Positions 49,328 to 58,175 of a DNA stretch of 64,000 nucleotides are shown here, one piece after another. A program made the position numbers and the translations under genes. The notes beneath the pieces were generated by a model, which saw only the letters and a program-made list of their open reading frames with translations, searched no databases and was not told the DNA's origin. The DNA is from Clostridiales bacterium (GTDB lineage Bacteria > Bacillota > Clostridia > Oscillospirales > Acutalibacteraceae): NCBI GenBank assembly GCA_012839185.1, contig DUNU01000016.1, positions 62,001-126,000 on the forward strand. The letters run 5' to 3'. Each line of letters begins with the position of its first letter. Within the stretch, counting starts at the first letter, position 1.

Positions 49328-50062
49328 TCACATCCTTGTTTTGACTATCTCATAGATTACAACACCCGCCGCAACACTTGCGTTAAGAGAGTTAATATTT
49401 CCGAACATCGGTATTGAAACGATACCGTCACATTCTTCACGGACAAGCCGAGAAAGACCGCGACCTTCATTGCCGATTACTACTGCAATACTTCCGGATA
49501 AATCTGTCTGATAAAGACTGCTTCCGTTCATATCGGTACCATATATCCATACACCTTTGTCCTTGAGCATCTTCATCGTTGACACTAAATTTTTTACTCG
49601 GACGACGGGCATATATTCAAGTGCACCGGCAGCTGCCTTACCGACAGTTCCGGATAATGTTACGCTTCGGCGTTCCGGAATGATTACTCCGTGTACACCT
49701 GCACACTCGGCAGTACGTATAATTGCCCCCAGATTATGCGGATCTTCAAGAGAATCACAAATAATAATAAACGGAGGCTTGCCCGATTCTTCTGCCTTTT
49801 TGAAAATATCGTCAAGTTCTGCATATTCGCAGGCTGCTGCGAACATTACTATACCCTGATGGTTACCGTTATTTGAGAGATAATCAAGTTTCTTTTCATC
49901 TGCTTCCTTGACAATAATGCCCTTTTCACGACATTCTGAAATAATTTGTGCTCTTGCACCTTTTTTTTCGCCACGGGATACTATAACATAATCTATCGCT
50001 CTGCCGCTTTTTAATGCCTCTTTTACGGCATTGCAGCCAATAATCAAATTTTCGTTTTCCAT
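49328..50062 (-). CDS. 23S rRNA 2'-O-methyltransferase, TrmH/RlmB family
   Basis: 244 residues from the ATG at 50062 (MENENLIIGCNAVKEAL); an ATG at 50074 is also possible and neither has a strong ribosome site. An N-terminal SpoU substrate-binding domain precedes the knotted methyltransferase domain with ICDSLEDPHNLGAIIRTAECAGVHGVIIP (motif 1), VIGNEGRGLSRLV (motif 2) and SIPMFGNINSLNASVAAGVVIYE (motif 3). It methylates a ribose in 23S rRNA, by analogy G2251. Confidence 0.93.
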   Translation of the reverse strand: MENENLIIGCNAVKEALKSGRAIDYVIVSRGEKKGARAQIISECREKGIIVKEADEKKLDYLSNNGNHQGIVMFAAACEYAELDDIFKKAEESGKPPFIIICDSLEDPHNLGAIIRTAECAGVHGVIIPERRSVTLSGTVGKAAAGALEYMPVVRVKNLVSTMKMLKDKGVWIYGTDMNGSSLYQTDLSGSIAVVIGNEGRGLSRLVREECDGIVSIPMFGNINSLNASVAAGVVIYEIVKTRM

Positions 50063-50182
50063 ATACTTACCCATAATAATTTACAATAACATATAGTAAT
50101 TCTATCATAAATAAAGAAAAAAATCAAGATAAAAATTAAAAGATATAAAACTGTTTTTATACTACTTATTCAGCAAAAAAAC

Positions 50183-50201
50183 CGACTGTCAATGACAGTC
50201 G
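50183..50201 (-). terminator. Terminator after the 50209 gene
   Basis: CGACTGT-CATTG-ACAGTCG followed by GTTTTTTTG on the minus strand. Confidence 0.8.
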
Positions 50202-50208
50202 ATTTTCA

Positions 50209-50511
50209 CTATGCAAACATTTCAGAATAAGTTTCGATAATAAGATGATAAATATATACACGCTTTTTTTGTTCGGCAGAGTCGAAAGTTACACGCATAT
50301 AAATCTTTTTTCCGTTGTCGGAAAGAACTTCGAGTTCGGATTGTTCATAGTGTAAAACTTCCTTAGGCTCCCCCGCATAAATATCACATCTGCCCACACC
50401 TTCTTTGTCGGTGAACACTTTGATATTTGAAACCTTTGCATCTTCTCCATTAATCTTAAGTCCCATAATTTTCCCTGTCGGGACTTTCGGTTTTTTCTTC
50501 CGGAACAACAT
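50209..50511 (-). CDS. Hypothetical 100-residue protein
   Basis: 100 residues from the ATG at 50511 (MLFRKKKPKVPTGK) behind CCGGAGTATAAT. A basic N-terminus and a predominantly beta pattern with KINGEDAKVSNIKVFTDKEGVGRCDIYAGEP and YIYHLIIETYSEMF; no signal peptide. Its start lies inside the end of the SDR gene upstream, so the two are coupled. Not recognised. Confidence 0.75.
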   Translation of the reverse strand: MLFRKKKPKVPTGKIMGLKINGEDAKVSNIKVFTDKEGVGRCDIYAGEPKEVLHYEQSELEVLSDNGKKIYMRVTFDSAEQKKRVYIYHLIIETYSEMFA

Positions 50512-50512
50512 A

Positions 50513-51358
50513 TTATACTCCGGAATATGCGGAGAAACCACCGTCTACGGGAACTATAATACCCGTAACAAAAGCCGAATACTGTTCATCTGCAAGGAAA
50601 AGAAGAATACCGGTCAAGTCGTCGGGAGTGCCGAAACGTCCGAGTGGAGTATGAGAAATAATTTTGTTACTGCGAGCGGTGAGAGAACCGTCTTCATTAA
50701 AGAGAAGTGCCTTATTCTGATTTGTAGCAAAGAAACCGGGAGCAATCGCATTGACACGCAGACCTACGGGAGCAAAATATACCGCCATCCATTGAGTAAA
50801 GTTGGAAACAGCAGCTTTTGCACCGGAATAAGCGGGAATTTTGGTAAGCGGTCTGTAAGAATTCATTGAGCTGATATTGATAATAGAGGTATTTTCACGA
50901 CCGACCATATCAACTGCAAATTCCTGAGTTGTCATAAGTGTACCCAGAAAATTAAGATTGAATACAAACTGAATACCCTGAGTATCAAGATCAAAGAATG
51001 TCTTAATATCAGCATTGTCAAGGTCATCAAGTGAAAATACTTCGGTATCGGTATTACCCTTGGGACTGTTTCCGCCGGCACCGTTTACAAGCAAATCGCA
51101 CTTGCCGAATTTGTCAAGAACGGTTTTATGTGCCTCTTTAAGCGATTCTTTTTCAAGAACGTTACATACAACGGGGATAGCTTTTCCGCCGTTAGAAATA
51201 ATTTCATCGGCAACCTTTTTTGCCGCATCAAAATTCAAATCGAGAATGGCAACTTTCATTCCCTGAGCTGCCAGATCCTTTGCAAAACCGCTGCAAAGAA
51301 CTCCGCCGCCACCGGTAATAACGGCAACTCTGCCCTTTAAGTTTTCATGATTAAACAT
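50513..51358 (-). CDS. Short-chain dehydrogenase/reductase, mannonate-type
   Basis: 281 residues. Rossmann motif TGGGGVLCSGFAKDL, NGAGGNSPKGN, catalytic Ser in INISSMNSY and YSGAKAA (Tyr-x3-Lys). The insertion around FDLDTQGIQFVFNLNF resembles SDR-type D-mannonate/fructuronate oxidoreductases of uronate metabolism, but no uronate genes are nearby. Start after CAGAAAGGATATATCT. Confidence 0.9.
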   Translation of the reverse strand: MFNHENLKGRVAVITGGGGVLCSGFAKDLAAQGMKVAILDLNFDAAKKVADEIISNGGKAIPVVCNVLEKESLKEAHKTVLDKFGKCDLLVNGAGGNSPKGNTDTEVFSLDDLDNADIKTFFDLDTQGIQFVFNLNFLGTLMTTQEFAVDMVGRENTSIINISSMNSYRPLTKIPAYSGAKAAVSNFTQWMAVYFAPVGLRVNAIAPGFFATNQNKALLFNEDGSLTARSNKIISHTPLGRFGTPDDLTGILLFLADEQYSAFVTGIIVPVDGGFSAYSGV

Positions 51359-51376
51359 AGATATATCCTTTCTGTA

Positions 51377-52762
51377 TCAGCGTTTTTCCATATAGAATCT
51401 GGTAATCAATTCGTTAATCAACGTATATGGTTGATAGCGAGGACGAAGGTCAATAAGATTACTCTTTTTAAGTATCGATTTTCTGTGCGAGAAAGTTTCA
51501 AAACCGGTTGCTCCGTGATATGCACCCATACCCGATTCCCCGACACCGCCAAATCCGCTAAACGGAGAGGTCATATGTACCATCGTGTCATTTATACATC
51601 CGCCGCCAAACGCTGCTATCTCGGACACATATTCTATATTCTTTTTGTTCGTAGAAAAATGATAGAGTGCAAGCGGTTTTTCCATAGAATTTATCTTTTT
51701 TACGGCACCTTCCAAAGTATCATATGTCAGAACGGGAAGAATGGGACCGAATATCTCCTCTTTCATAACATCATCATCCCACGAAACACCGTCCATAACG
51801 GTAGGTTCAAATTTGAGTATGGATTTTTCGTATTTTCCGCCGTAAACAACTTTTTCGGGAATTAATAACGAGGCAAGACGGTCAAAATGTCTTTCATTTA
51901 CAATCCTGCCGTAAGAGGGATAAGTAAGATAATTACCACCATACTGACGATTAACCTCCGCTTTAATATTTTCAACGAGCTTATCTTTAATTTCAGGATC
52001 ACAGAAAATATAATCGGGGGCAACACAGGTCTGACCGCAGTTTATAAATTTCCCGAACACTATTCTTCTTGCTGTGATTTTAATATTAGCCGTCTTATCG
52101 ACAATGCACGGGCTCTTTCCGCCTAATTCCAATGTTACGGGAGTAAGTGTCTTGGCTGCTTTCTCAGCAACAAGCTTGCCGACGTTTTGCGAGCCGGTGA
52201 AGAATATATAATCAAACTTTTCATCGAGCAAATGCTGATTTTCTTCACGACCGCCCAAGATTACTTTGACATATCCGTCTTCAAACACTTCAGCACACAT
52301 CTTAGCAATCACCTTGCTTGTAGCAGGTGAATATGCCGAAGGTTTTAATACAACAGTATTCCCCGCTGCGACAGAATCAATCAGGGGAATAATCGAAAGC
52401 ATTAACGGATAATTCCACGTACTCATGATGAGCGTAACACCATAAGGGACAGGTTTGGTTATACTCACCGACGGGAACTGAATAATCGGCGTCTTAACTC
52501 TTTTGGGCAATGCCAATTTTTTAAGATATGTCAAGAAATATCTGATTTCGCCTATGATAAGTCCGATTTCAGTCATATAACTCTCAAACGGATGCTTATC
52601 CAAATCTTCTTTCAATGCGGCTGCAATTTCCGATTCGTTGTCTTTTAAGTATTTGCGTAATTTTTTCAAATGAGCGATGCGAAATTCAACATCTCTTGTC
52701 TTGCCTTTGTCAAAAAACTTTCGCTGTTTCCTTACTATTTCAGCAATTTCTTCTTTTGTCAT
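51377..52762 (-). CDS. Aldehyde dehydrogenase (class 3-like)
   Basis: 461 residues from the ATG at 52762 (MTKEEIAEIVRKQ), which follows TGGAGGGAAAA; the frame opens four codons earlier with a TTG that lies in the ribosome site. Catalytic Cys in NCGQTCVAPDYI, Glu in ELGGKSPC, and cofactor-binding TGSQNVGK are present. It oxidises aldehydes to acids with NAD(P)+; class 3 enzymes handle fatty or aromatic aldehydes. A hydrophobic C-terminus is absent. 18 nt upstream of the SDR gene, so an operon. Confidence 0.94.
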   Translation of the reverse strand: MTKEEIAEIVRKQRKFFDKGKTRDVEFRIAHLKKLRKYLKDNESEIAAALKEDLDKHPFESYMTEIGLIIGEIRYFLTYLKKLALPKRVKTPIIQFPSVSITKPVPYGVTLIMSTWNYPLMLSIIPLIDSVAAGNTVVLKPSAYSPATSKVIAKMCAEVFEDGYVKVILGGREENQHLLDEKFDYIFFTGSQNVGKLVAEKAAKTLTPVTLELGGKSPCIVDKTANIKITARRIVFGKFINCGQTCVAPDYIFCDPEIKDKLVENIKAEVNRQYGGNYLTYPSYGRIVNERHFDRLASLLIPEKVVYGGKYEKSILKFEPTVMDGVSWDDDVMKEEIFGPILPVLTYDTLEGAVKKINSMEKPLALYHFSTNKKNIEYVSEIAAFGGGCINDTMVHMTSPFSGFGGVGESGMGAYHGATGFETFSHRKSILKKSNLIDLRPRYQPYTLINELITRFYMEKR

Positions 52763-52831
52763 TTTTCCCTCCAAAAAACATATTTATAAACCATAAAATA
52801 TACTCGATGGACTAAAATTTTCACTCAAAAA

Positions 52832-54034
52832 TCAATAATCCGAACATTTTTTAATTTCAAGAATAGCCTTTTCAAATGCGGGCAGACTGCGTTTTATCAT
52901 TTCGTAGTCCACACAATAGGCTGCTCTTAAATATGTCGGACATTCAAACGAATCTCCGGGAACTAAAAGTAAATTATATTTCTTTGCGATTTCACTAAAC
53001 TCGCCTGCATTTCCGTTAGGAGCTTTGATAAAGAGATAAAACGCACCTGCCGGATAAGCACATTCATATCCCATTTCAGTCAAGGAATTATAAAGTAAAT
53101 CTCGATTTCTCTTATATGCCGAAATATCGGGTTTTTCGCTTGCACAAGCACCCACGACATACTGCATAAGCGACGGAGCACAAACATAACCGCAGATTCT
53201 TGCCGCTCCGGCTATTGCATTATATAAATCCGTTGCATCGGTACATTTTGAAGGAATCAATGCATAACCGATTCTTTCACCCGGCAAGGAAAGTGACTTG
53301 GAATAAGAATAACAAACTATCGTATTATCATAAAAATTCGGCACAAACGGAACAATTACATCATCATAAACAAGCTCTCGATAAGGCTCATCACAGATAA
53401 TATATATCGGTTTATTGTATTCTTTGCTCTTTCTGTTGAGAATATCGGCAATACGCTTTATTGTATCCTCGTTATAGACTGTACCACTCGGATTATTCGG
53501 AGAGTTTACGATTATGCCTTGTGTACGTGCCGAAATTTTACTTTCAAGTTCATCAAAATTTACTTGGAAATTCTCGGTATCGGCAGACACAAAACTGAAT
53601 TTTCCGCCGTTTGCCTCAACAAAAGGACGATATTCAGGAAAAAACGGAGCAATGGCAATGATTTCATCCGCAGCCTCAGTAACCAATGCACGGATAGTTG
53701 CAACCAAAGATGCTGCCGCTCCGCAGGTCATATAGAGATTAGACATTGTGTAATCTGTACCGAATCGTCTGTTCAAATCATCCGCAATTGCCGTACGAAC
53801 AGCATTATCCCCAACCGCACTTGTATAGCCGTGAAGCGAGATGCTTGTCTTGCTGTCAACAAGTTTTTTGATATTTATATTTACGTTTTCAGGTGCCGGC
53901 ACACTCGGATTTCCGAGAGAATAATCATATACATTCTCCGCACCGCAAAGTTCAATCTGTTTCTTTCCGTACTCAAACAATTCACGGATTACGGAACGAT
54001 TGCTTCCTAAATTCAACATCGTTTTGTTCAACAT
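52832..54034 (-). CDS. Class I/II pyridoxal-phosphate aminotransferase
   Basis: 400 residues. YDYSLGNPSVPAPENV, TCGAAASLVATIRAL, NSPNNPSGTVY, ICDEPYRELVYD and the PLP Lys in YSYSKSLSLPGERIGYA are in family order, with a C-terminal Arg in LRAAYCVD. It probably transaminates aspartate or a related amino acid. ATG at 54034 after AAAGAGGCGTAAAAT. No operon partner. Confidence 0.93.
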   Translation of the reverse strand: MLNKTMLNLGSNRSVIRELFEYGKKQIELCGAENVYDYSLGNPSVPAPENVNINIKKLVDSKTSISLHGYTSAVGDNAVRTAIADDLNRRFGTDYTMSNLYMTCGAAASLVATIRALVTEAADEIIAIAPFFPEYRPFVEANGGKFSFVSADTENFQVNFDELESKISARTQGIIVNSPNNPSGTVYNEDTIKRIADILNRKSKEYNKPIYIICDEPYRELVYDDVIVPFVPNFYDNTIVCYSYSKSLSLPGERIGYALIPSKCTDATDLYNAIAGAARICGYVCAPSLMQYVVGACASEKPDISAYKRNRDLLYNSLTEMGYECAYPAGAFYLFIKAPNGNAGEFSEIAKKYNLLLVPGDSFECPTYLRAAYCVDYEMIKRSLPAFEKAILEIKKCSDY

Positions 54035-54191
54035 ATTTTACGCCTCTTTTTAATTATGCTTACATATTATAACATGCTTAAATCTTTTTGTAAATCTAAC
54101 ATGCAATTGTTAACAAATTGTTCATACTTATTCAATGTTATTGTCAAACAGTTGCTATATAATGAGTGCATAAAATTGATTGGACAGCTTT

Positions 54192-54584
54192 ATGAATATA
54201 GCATATTTATTGAAACCGAAAGATTCGGTAGTATGGATAAATAAAAACAGCACCCTGCGTCAAGGGATTGAACGAATGCGTGCAAACAGTTTTACGGCGA
54301 TGCCGGTTCTGACAGAAGACGGAGAGTATTTCGGTACGGTTACCGAAGGAGATTTTCTTTGGTATTTGCTTGATAATCCTGAAAATCCGGATTTCGAAAA
54401 AATCAATGTCGGCACTATCGCCCAAAAAGACCTGAATGAACCCTTAAGTATTTCTGCAGAAATGAACCGACTTATTGACAGAACGTTGACTCAAAACTTT
54501 GTGCCGGTTGTCGATGACAGAAACAAGTTTATCGGGATCGTAACTCGCAAGGCGGTTATTAACTATTTAAGAAGTATCAATTAA
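54192..54584 (+). CDS. CBS domain protein
   Basis: 130 residues from the ATG at 54192 (MNIAYLLKPKDSVVW); a TTG at 54180 is less likely. Two CBS motifs (STLRQGIERMRANSFTAMPVL..GEYFGTVTEGDFL, and TLTQNFVPVVDDRNKFIGIVTRKAV) form one Bateman module, which binds adenine nucleotides. No attached effector domain, so it probably acts through partners. Confidence 0.92.
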   Translation: MNIAYLLKPKDSVVWINKNSTLRQGIERMRANSFTAMPVLTEDGEYFGTVTEGDFLWYLLDNPENPDFEKINVGTIAQKDLNEPLSISAEMNRLIDRTLTQNFVPVVDDRNKFIGIVTRKAVINYLRSIN

Positions 54585-54586
54585 AC

Positions 54587-54618
54587 AAAAAAGGACTGCC
54601 TAATGACAGCCCTTTTTT
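54587..54618. terminator. Bidirectional terminator after the CBS gene
   Basis: AAAAAAGG-CTG...CAG-CCTTTTTT with one mismatch, between convergent genes. Confidence 0.85.
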
Positions 54619-54621
54619 GAT

Positions 54622-54798
54622 TTATGCAATTGATTCGGCGATGAACTCGTCGTCACAGCAGGAGCAAGAGACATAATTCTCTTCTTCATCTTCGACAGCC
54701 TGTTTCTTGTTCATATACTTTGTGACGGCAGCGTATATGACAGCGGCAACACCAGCAATGGCTGCAATAATTGCGATAATTTTTAATGCTTTTTTCAT
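54622..54798 (-). CDS. Small membrane protein with CSCC motif
   Basis: 58 residues from the ATG at 54798 (MKKALKIIAIIAAIAGVAAV) behind CCGAAAGGACAATTGTT. One membrane helix (about 5-25), a basic stretch, then an acidic tail with YVSCSCCDDEF. The vicinal cysteines could bind metal. Not recognised. Confidence 0.7.
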   Translation of the reverse strand: MKKALKIIAIIAAIAGVAAVIYAAVTKYMNKKQAVEDEEENYVSCSCCDDEFIAESIA

Positions 54799-54855
54799 AA
54801 CAATTGTCCTTTCGGTATTTTTAATCACGATCGGGTGAGAGGATCGAATATATAA

Positions 54856-55110
54856 TCAGCCGTTAGCCTTCTTTGCGAGAGCGGACTTTTTGCGAGCAGC
54901 ATTATTCTTGTGAAGGATTCCTTTAACGACAGCTCGGTCAATCTTCTTCTCAGCATCCTTTACAAGCTCAGCCTTATCAGCAGAATCGTTTTCGATAGCA
55001 GAATAAGCCTTTTTAAGAGCAGTCTTCAATGCTGTGTTATTGGACTTGTTGCGAGCAGCCTTCTTTGCGTTAACAAGAATACGCTTCTTTGAAGATTTAA
55101 TGTTTGCCAA
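54856..55110 (-). CDS. rpsT: 30S ribosomal protein S20
   Basis: 84 residues from a TTG start at 55110 (reads MANIKSSKKRILVNAKKAA), preferred because GGAGG is 8 nt upstream; the GTG at 55119 lies within the ribosome site. The helical, Lys/Ala-rich sequence with AARNKSNNTALKTALKKAYSA and GILHKNNAARKKSAL is typical. Binds 16S rRNA early in 30S assembly. Confidence 0.96.
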   Translation of the reverse strand: MANIKSSKKRILVNAKKAARNKSNNTALKTALKKAYSAIENDSADKAELVKDAEKKIDRAVVKGILHKNNAARKKSALAKKANG

Positions 55111-55515
55111 ATTTTGCACCTCCTAACTAAAAGTCGAAAGTACCATAATTTCGCGTCGCTCCCGTACACCGTTGAAAGTTCGACAAAATTATAATATTCT
55201 CTTATACTCTATGACTATAACATATTTGAAAGAAAAAATCAAGTACTTTTTTTGATTTTTCTCAGAAATAACACCACAAATTCCGGAATTTTTCGGTCTT
55301 TGCATATGGCTGTTCTTCTGTTACAAATTAAAGTGTTTTAGAATTGAGAAAGTTTCCTCTTTCTCTTAAATTCAATTTTGCAATATTTTTTTGACAAAAT
55401 ACTCATAAATTTCATAATATTTCCAAAAAAAATACATATTCTGTAAAAAACCTCTTGATAATTCATAAACAATGTGCTATAATTAGCTTGCAAATATCTT
55501 GAAAGGAAGATAATT
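55111..55515. other. Intergenic region, rpsT leader and divergent promoter
   Basis: AT-rich. It contains the rpsT leader (hairpin-forming CGAACTTTCAACGGTG around 55165-55185) and, at 55455-55483, the promoter of the zinc-ribbon gene. I see no further gene. Confidence 0.6.
55455..55483 (+). promoter_or_regulatory. Promoter of the zinc-ribbon proline-rich gene
   Basis: TTGATA (55455-55460), 17 bp, TATAAT (55478-55483). Confidence 0.8.
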
Positions 55516-56925
55516 ATGGCATTATGTAAATCTTGCGGAGCAGAAATACCGGATTCAACGAAATTCTGTACTTCTTGCGGTGCTCCCATGGAAGCTCCTC
55601 AAACACCTGTTTCCGAACAACCCACACCTCCACCCGCCCAACCTGATTATAATCAAATTCCGCCTCAACCTTCACCCGTACAACAACCTATTGAACAACC
55701 TGTTGAACAACCTGTTGAACAACCGGCTCAACCTTTCCCCATTCAACAACCAACCGGACAATCTGCATTCAATCAGCCTCCGGCTCCTCAACCATTCCCT
55801 GTACAGCAACCCTCAGGACAGCAGGCATTTAATCAGCCACCGGCTCCTCAACCCTTCCCCGTACAGCAGCCCTCAGGACAGCCACAGTTTAATCAAGCAC
55901 CCTACGGTGCACCGATACAACCTGCGACTCCGACGCAACCGCCAAAGAAAAAGAACAATACCGCTCTTATCATAATTTTAGCAATTGTAGCTGTATTGGT
56001 TGTTGCCCTTATTGCTGTATTTGTAGTCAACGCAAGCAAAGGCAAAAACAAACCCGATCCCACCAATCCCACGGAATCTGATACCGTAATCACCGATGAC
56101 ACGACCGTAGCAGATGAAACGGATGAAAATGATGAAACCGAGTTGCCCGTTGGCGTAGATGTTGCCGAACCATTATTCTCAATTGACGGAATTTCGGCAA
56201 GCATTCAAAAGACAGAAGTTGACGACTACGATGACTTTGTCGTGTACTTTGAATGCAAAAACGACACCGCTGACGCTGTAACATTTAAGTGTGAATATCC
56301 CTCACTTATGAAGTGCGGTTTTTCCGACTATTTTTATTGTAATGTAGCGGCTGGCAAGACCGGAATCGAAAAACTCACATTCGATGCAGAAGACATTGAT
56401 GAATACGTTATTACCGAGTTCTCCGAAATCGGCTTTACATTTTCTGTTTATGAATCAGAGAGTTATGAAGATCTTTATTGGGATGAATTCGTTGTCTATC
56501 TTTCCGACAAGGATCCCAAAGACTTTGATTATCCCGAATATCCCGGATATCCCGATACCGAATATAGTGTTGTGGAGACCGACGAATTCGATTTCTATCT
56601 CATCAGTTTCTATCCCGGCGAATACTCCTATGAATTTGCAAATGTCTGGGTATATATCAAAAACAAGACTGACAAGAATCTCTATTTCAAATGGAACGAT
56701 GTTTCATTAAACAACATGATGTGCGATCCATATTGGTCGGAAATTGTTCCCGCAGGTTGCTGGTCGCTTTCGGATGTAAACTTCTCCGAATCTGACCTTG
56801 AAACAATCGGAATAACGGATTTCGATTCAATTACGGAACTTGAATTCACTCTCCTTATTCAGGATTCTGACGATTGGTACGCAGATGATTATCTCAACGA
56901 ATCTTTCAGTGTAACCATAGGCTAA
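55516..56925 (+). CDS. Zinc-ribbon, proline-rich membrane protein with extracellular domain
   Basis: 469 residues. N-terminal zinc ribbon (CKSCGAEIPDSTKFCTSCGAP), a 125-residue Pro/Gln linker with tandem QPFPVQQPSGQ-type repeats and VEQP triplets, a membrane helix (about 150-172, IIILAIVAVLVVALIAVF), an acidic Asp/Thr linker and a C-terminal beta-rich domain (about 215-469). The zinc ribbon would be cytoplasmic and the large domain outside. The architecture is common in Clostridia; function unknown. ATG after GAAAGGAAGATAATT. Confidence 0.88.
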   Translation: MALCKSCGAEIPDSTKFCTSCGAPMEAPQTPVSEQPTPPPAQPDYNQIPPQPSPVQQPIEQPVEQPVEQPAQPFPIQQPTGQSAFNQPPAPQPFPVQQPSGQQAFNQPPAPQPFPVQQPSGQPQFNQAPYGAPIQPATPTQPPKKKNNTALIIILAIVAVLVVALIAVFVVNASKGKNKPDPTNPTESDTVITDDTTVADETDENDETELPVGVDVAEPLFSIDGISASIQKTEVDDYDDFVVYFECKNDTADAVTFKCEYPSLMKCGFSDYFYCNVAAGKTGIEKLTFDAEDIDEYVITEFSEIGFTFSVYESESYEDLYWDEFVVYLSDKDPKDFDYPEYPGYPDTEYSVVETDEFDFYLISFYPGEYSYEFANVWVYIKNKTDKNLYFKWNDVSLNNMMCDPYWSEIVPAGCWSLSDVNFSESDLETIGITDFDSITELEFTLLIQDSDDWYADDYLNESFSVTIG

Positions 56926-56940
56926 ATTTAATCCTCAAGC

Positions 56941-56968
56941 AAAAACTCTCGGCGAACCGAGAGTTTTT
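56941..56968. terminator. Terminator between convergent genes
   Basis: AAAAACTCTCGG-CGAA-CCGAGAGTTTTT. Confidence 0.9.
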
Positions 56969-58098
56969 TATATTCTTTTGTCGAAAATATTCCGATATTT
57001 CTGATAGTATTCCTCAAAAACATCGTTGTCCATTGCATCACGGATTTCCTGCATGAGATTGTTGTAAAACCATAAGTTATGCGTTACGGTCAATCGCATT
57101 GCCAGCATCTCTTTTGCCTTAAAAAGATGACGGATATATGCTTTTGAATGTCGACGGCAGGTCGGACAGCGACAGCCTTCTTCAATGGGTGTATTATCGT
57201 ATTCATATTTCGCATTCAGAATATTTATAACACCCTTATGTGTAAAAATGTGACCGTGACGGGCATTTCTTGACGGCATTACACAGTCAAACAGATCAAT
57301 TCCCCGATAAACGGCTTCGAGAATATTAACGGGAGTACCGACGCCCATTAAATATCTCGGCTTGTCTTCGGGCATAAACGGCTCAACGGCAGAAATAATC
57401 CGATACATCTCTTTGGCAGGTTCGCCGACAGCAAGTCCGCCGATAGCATAGCCGTCAAGGTCGAGTTCGGTAATTTTCTTCATGTTTTCAACACGCAAAT
57501 CTTCAAAAGTGCAACCTTGATTGATACCGAATAACATCTGCATTTTATTTATTGTTTCTGGCAGAGAATTTAATCTGTCCATCTCAATTTTGCAACGCTC
57601 AAGCCAACGCTCCGTGCGTAAAACCGCTTCTTTTGCATATCGATATGTGGCGGGATTTTCCACACATTCATCAAATGCCATTGCGATGGTTGACGCAAGT
57701 TTGGACTGAATTTGCATGCTTTCTTCGGGACCGATAAACATCCTTTGACCGTCCACATGCGATTGAAAATATACACCTTCCTCTTTGATTTTGCGTAATT
57801 TCGCAAGTGAAAATACTTGAAATCCGCCACTGTCAGTCAGCACGGGACCACTAAAACCGGTAAATTTTCTAATTCCGCCCATCTCATATATCAGATCTTC
57901 GCCGGGACGAACATGAAGATGATATGTATTACAAAGTTGAATTTGCGCACCGATTTCGTGCAAGTCATAGGCGGACAAACCGCCCTTTATCGCTCCGCAA
58001 GTCGCCACATTCATAAAGCACGGAGTTTGTACCGTGCCGTCTACCGTCGCAAATTCACCGCGACGAGCCATTCCGATTTTCTTTTTTAATGTATACAT
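56968..58098 (-). CDS. tgt: Queuine tRNA-ribosyltransferase
   Basis: 376 residues from the ATG at 58098 (MYTLKKKIGMARRGEF) after GAGACGAGGTGTAAAA; 9 codons of open frame upstream are unlikely to be used. Exchanges G34 for preQ1 in tRNAs with GUN anticodons. GPVLTDSGGFQVFSL with the catalytic Asp, FGINQGCTFEDLR, GYAIGGLAVGEP, DLFDCVMPSRNARHG and the zinc site CRCPTCRRHSK with H..N are all present. Confidence 0.96.
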   Translation of the reverse strand: MYTLKKKIGMARRGEFATVDGTVQTPCFMNVATCGAIKGGLSAYDLHEIGAQIQLCNTYHLHVRPGEDLIYEMGGIRKFTGFSGPVLTDSGGFQVFSLAKLRKIKEEGVYFQSHVDGQRMFIGPEESMQIQSKLASTIAMAFDECVENPATYRYAKEAVLRTERWLERCKIEMDRLNSLPETINKMQMLFGINQGCTFEDLRVENMKKITELDLDGYAIGGLAVGEPAKEMYRIISAVEPFMPEDKPRYLMGVGTPVNILEAVYRGIDLFDCVMPSRNARHGHIFTHKGVINILNAKYEYDNTPIEEGCRCPTCRRHSKAYIRHLFKAKEMLAMRLTVTHNLWFYNNLMQEIRDAMDNDVFEEYYQKYRNIFDKRI

Positions 58099-58175
58099 TT
58101 TTACACCTCGTCTCAATCCTATCACAAAAACATAAAAATGTAAAGCAAAAACAAGAAAACAGACAATTATAATTA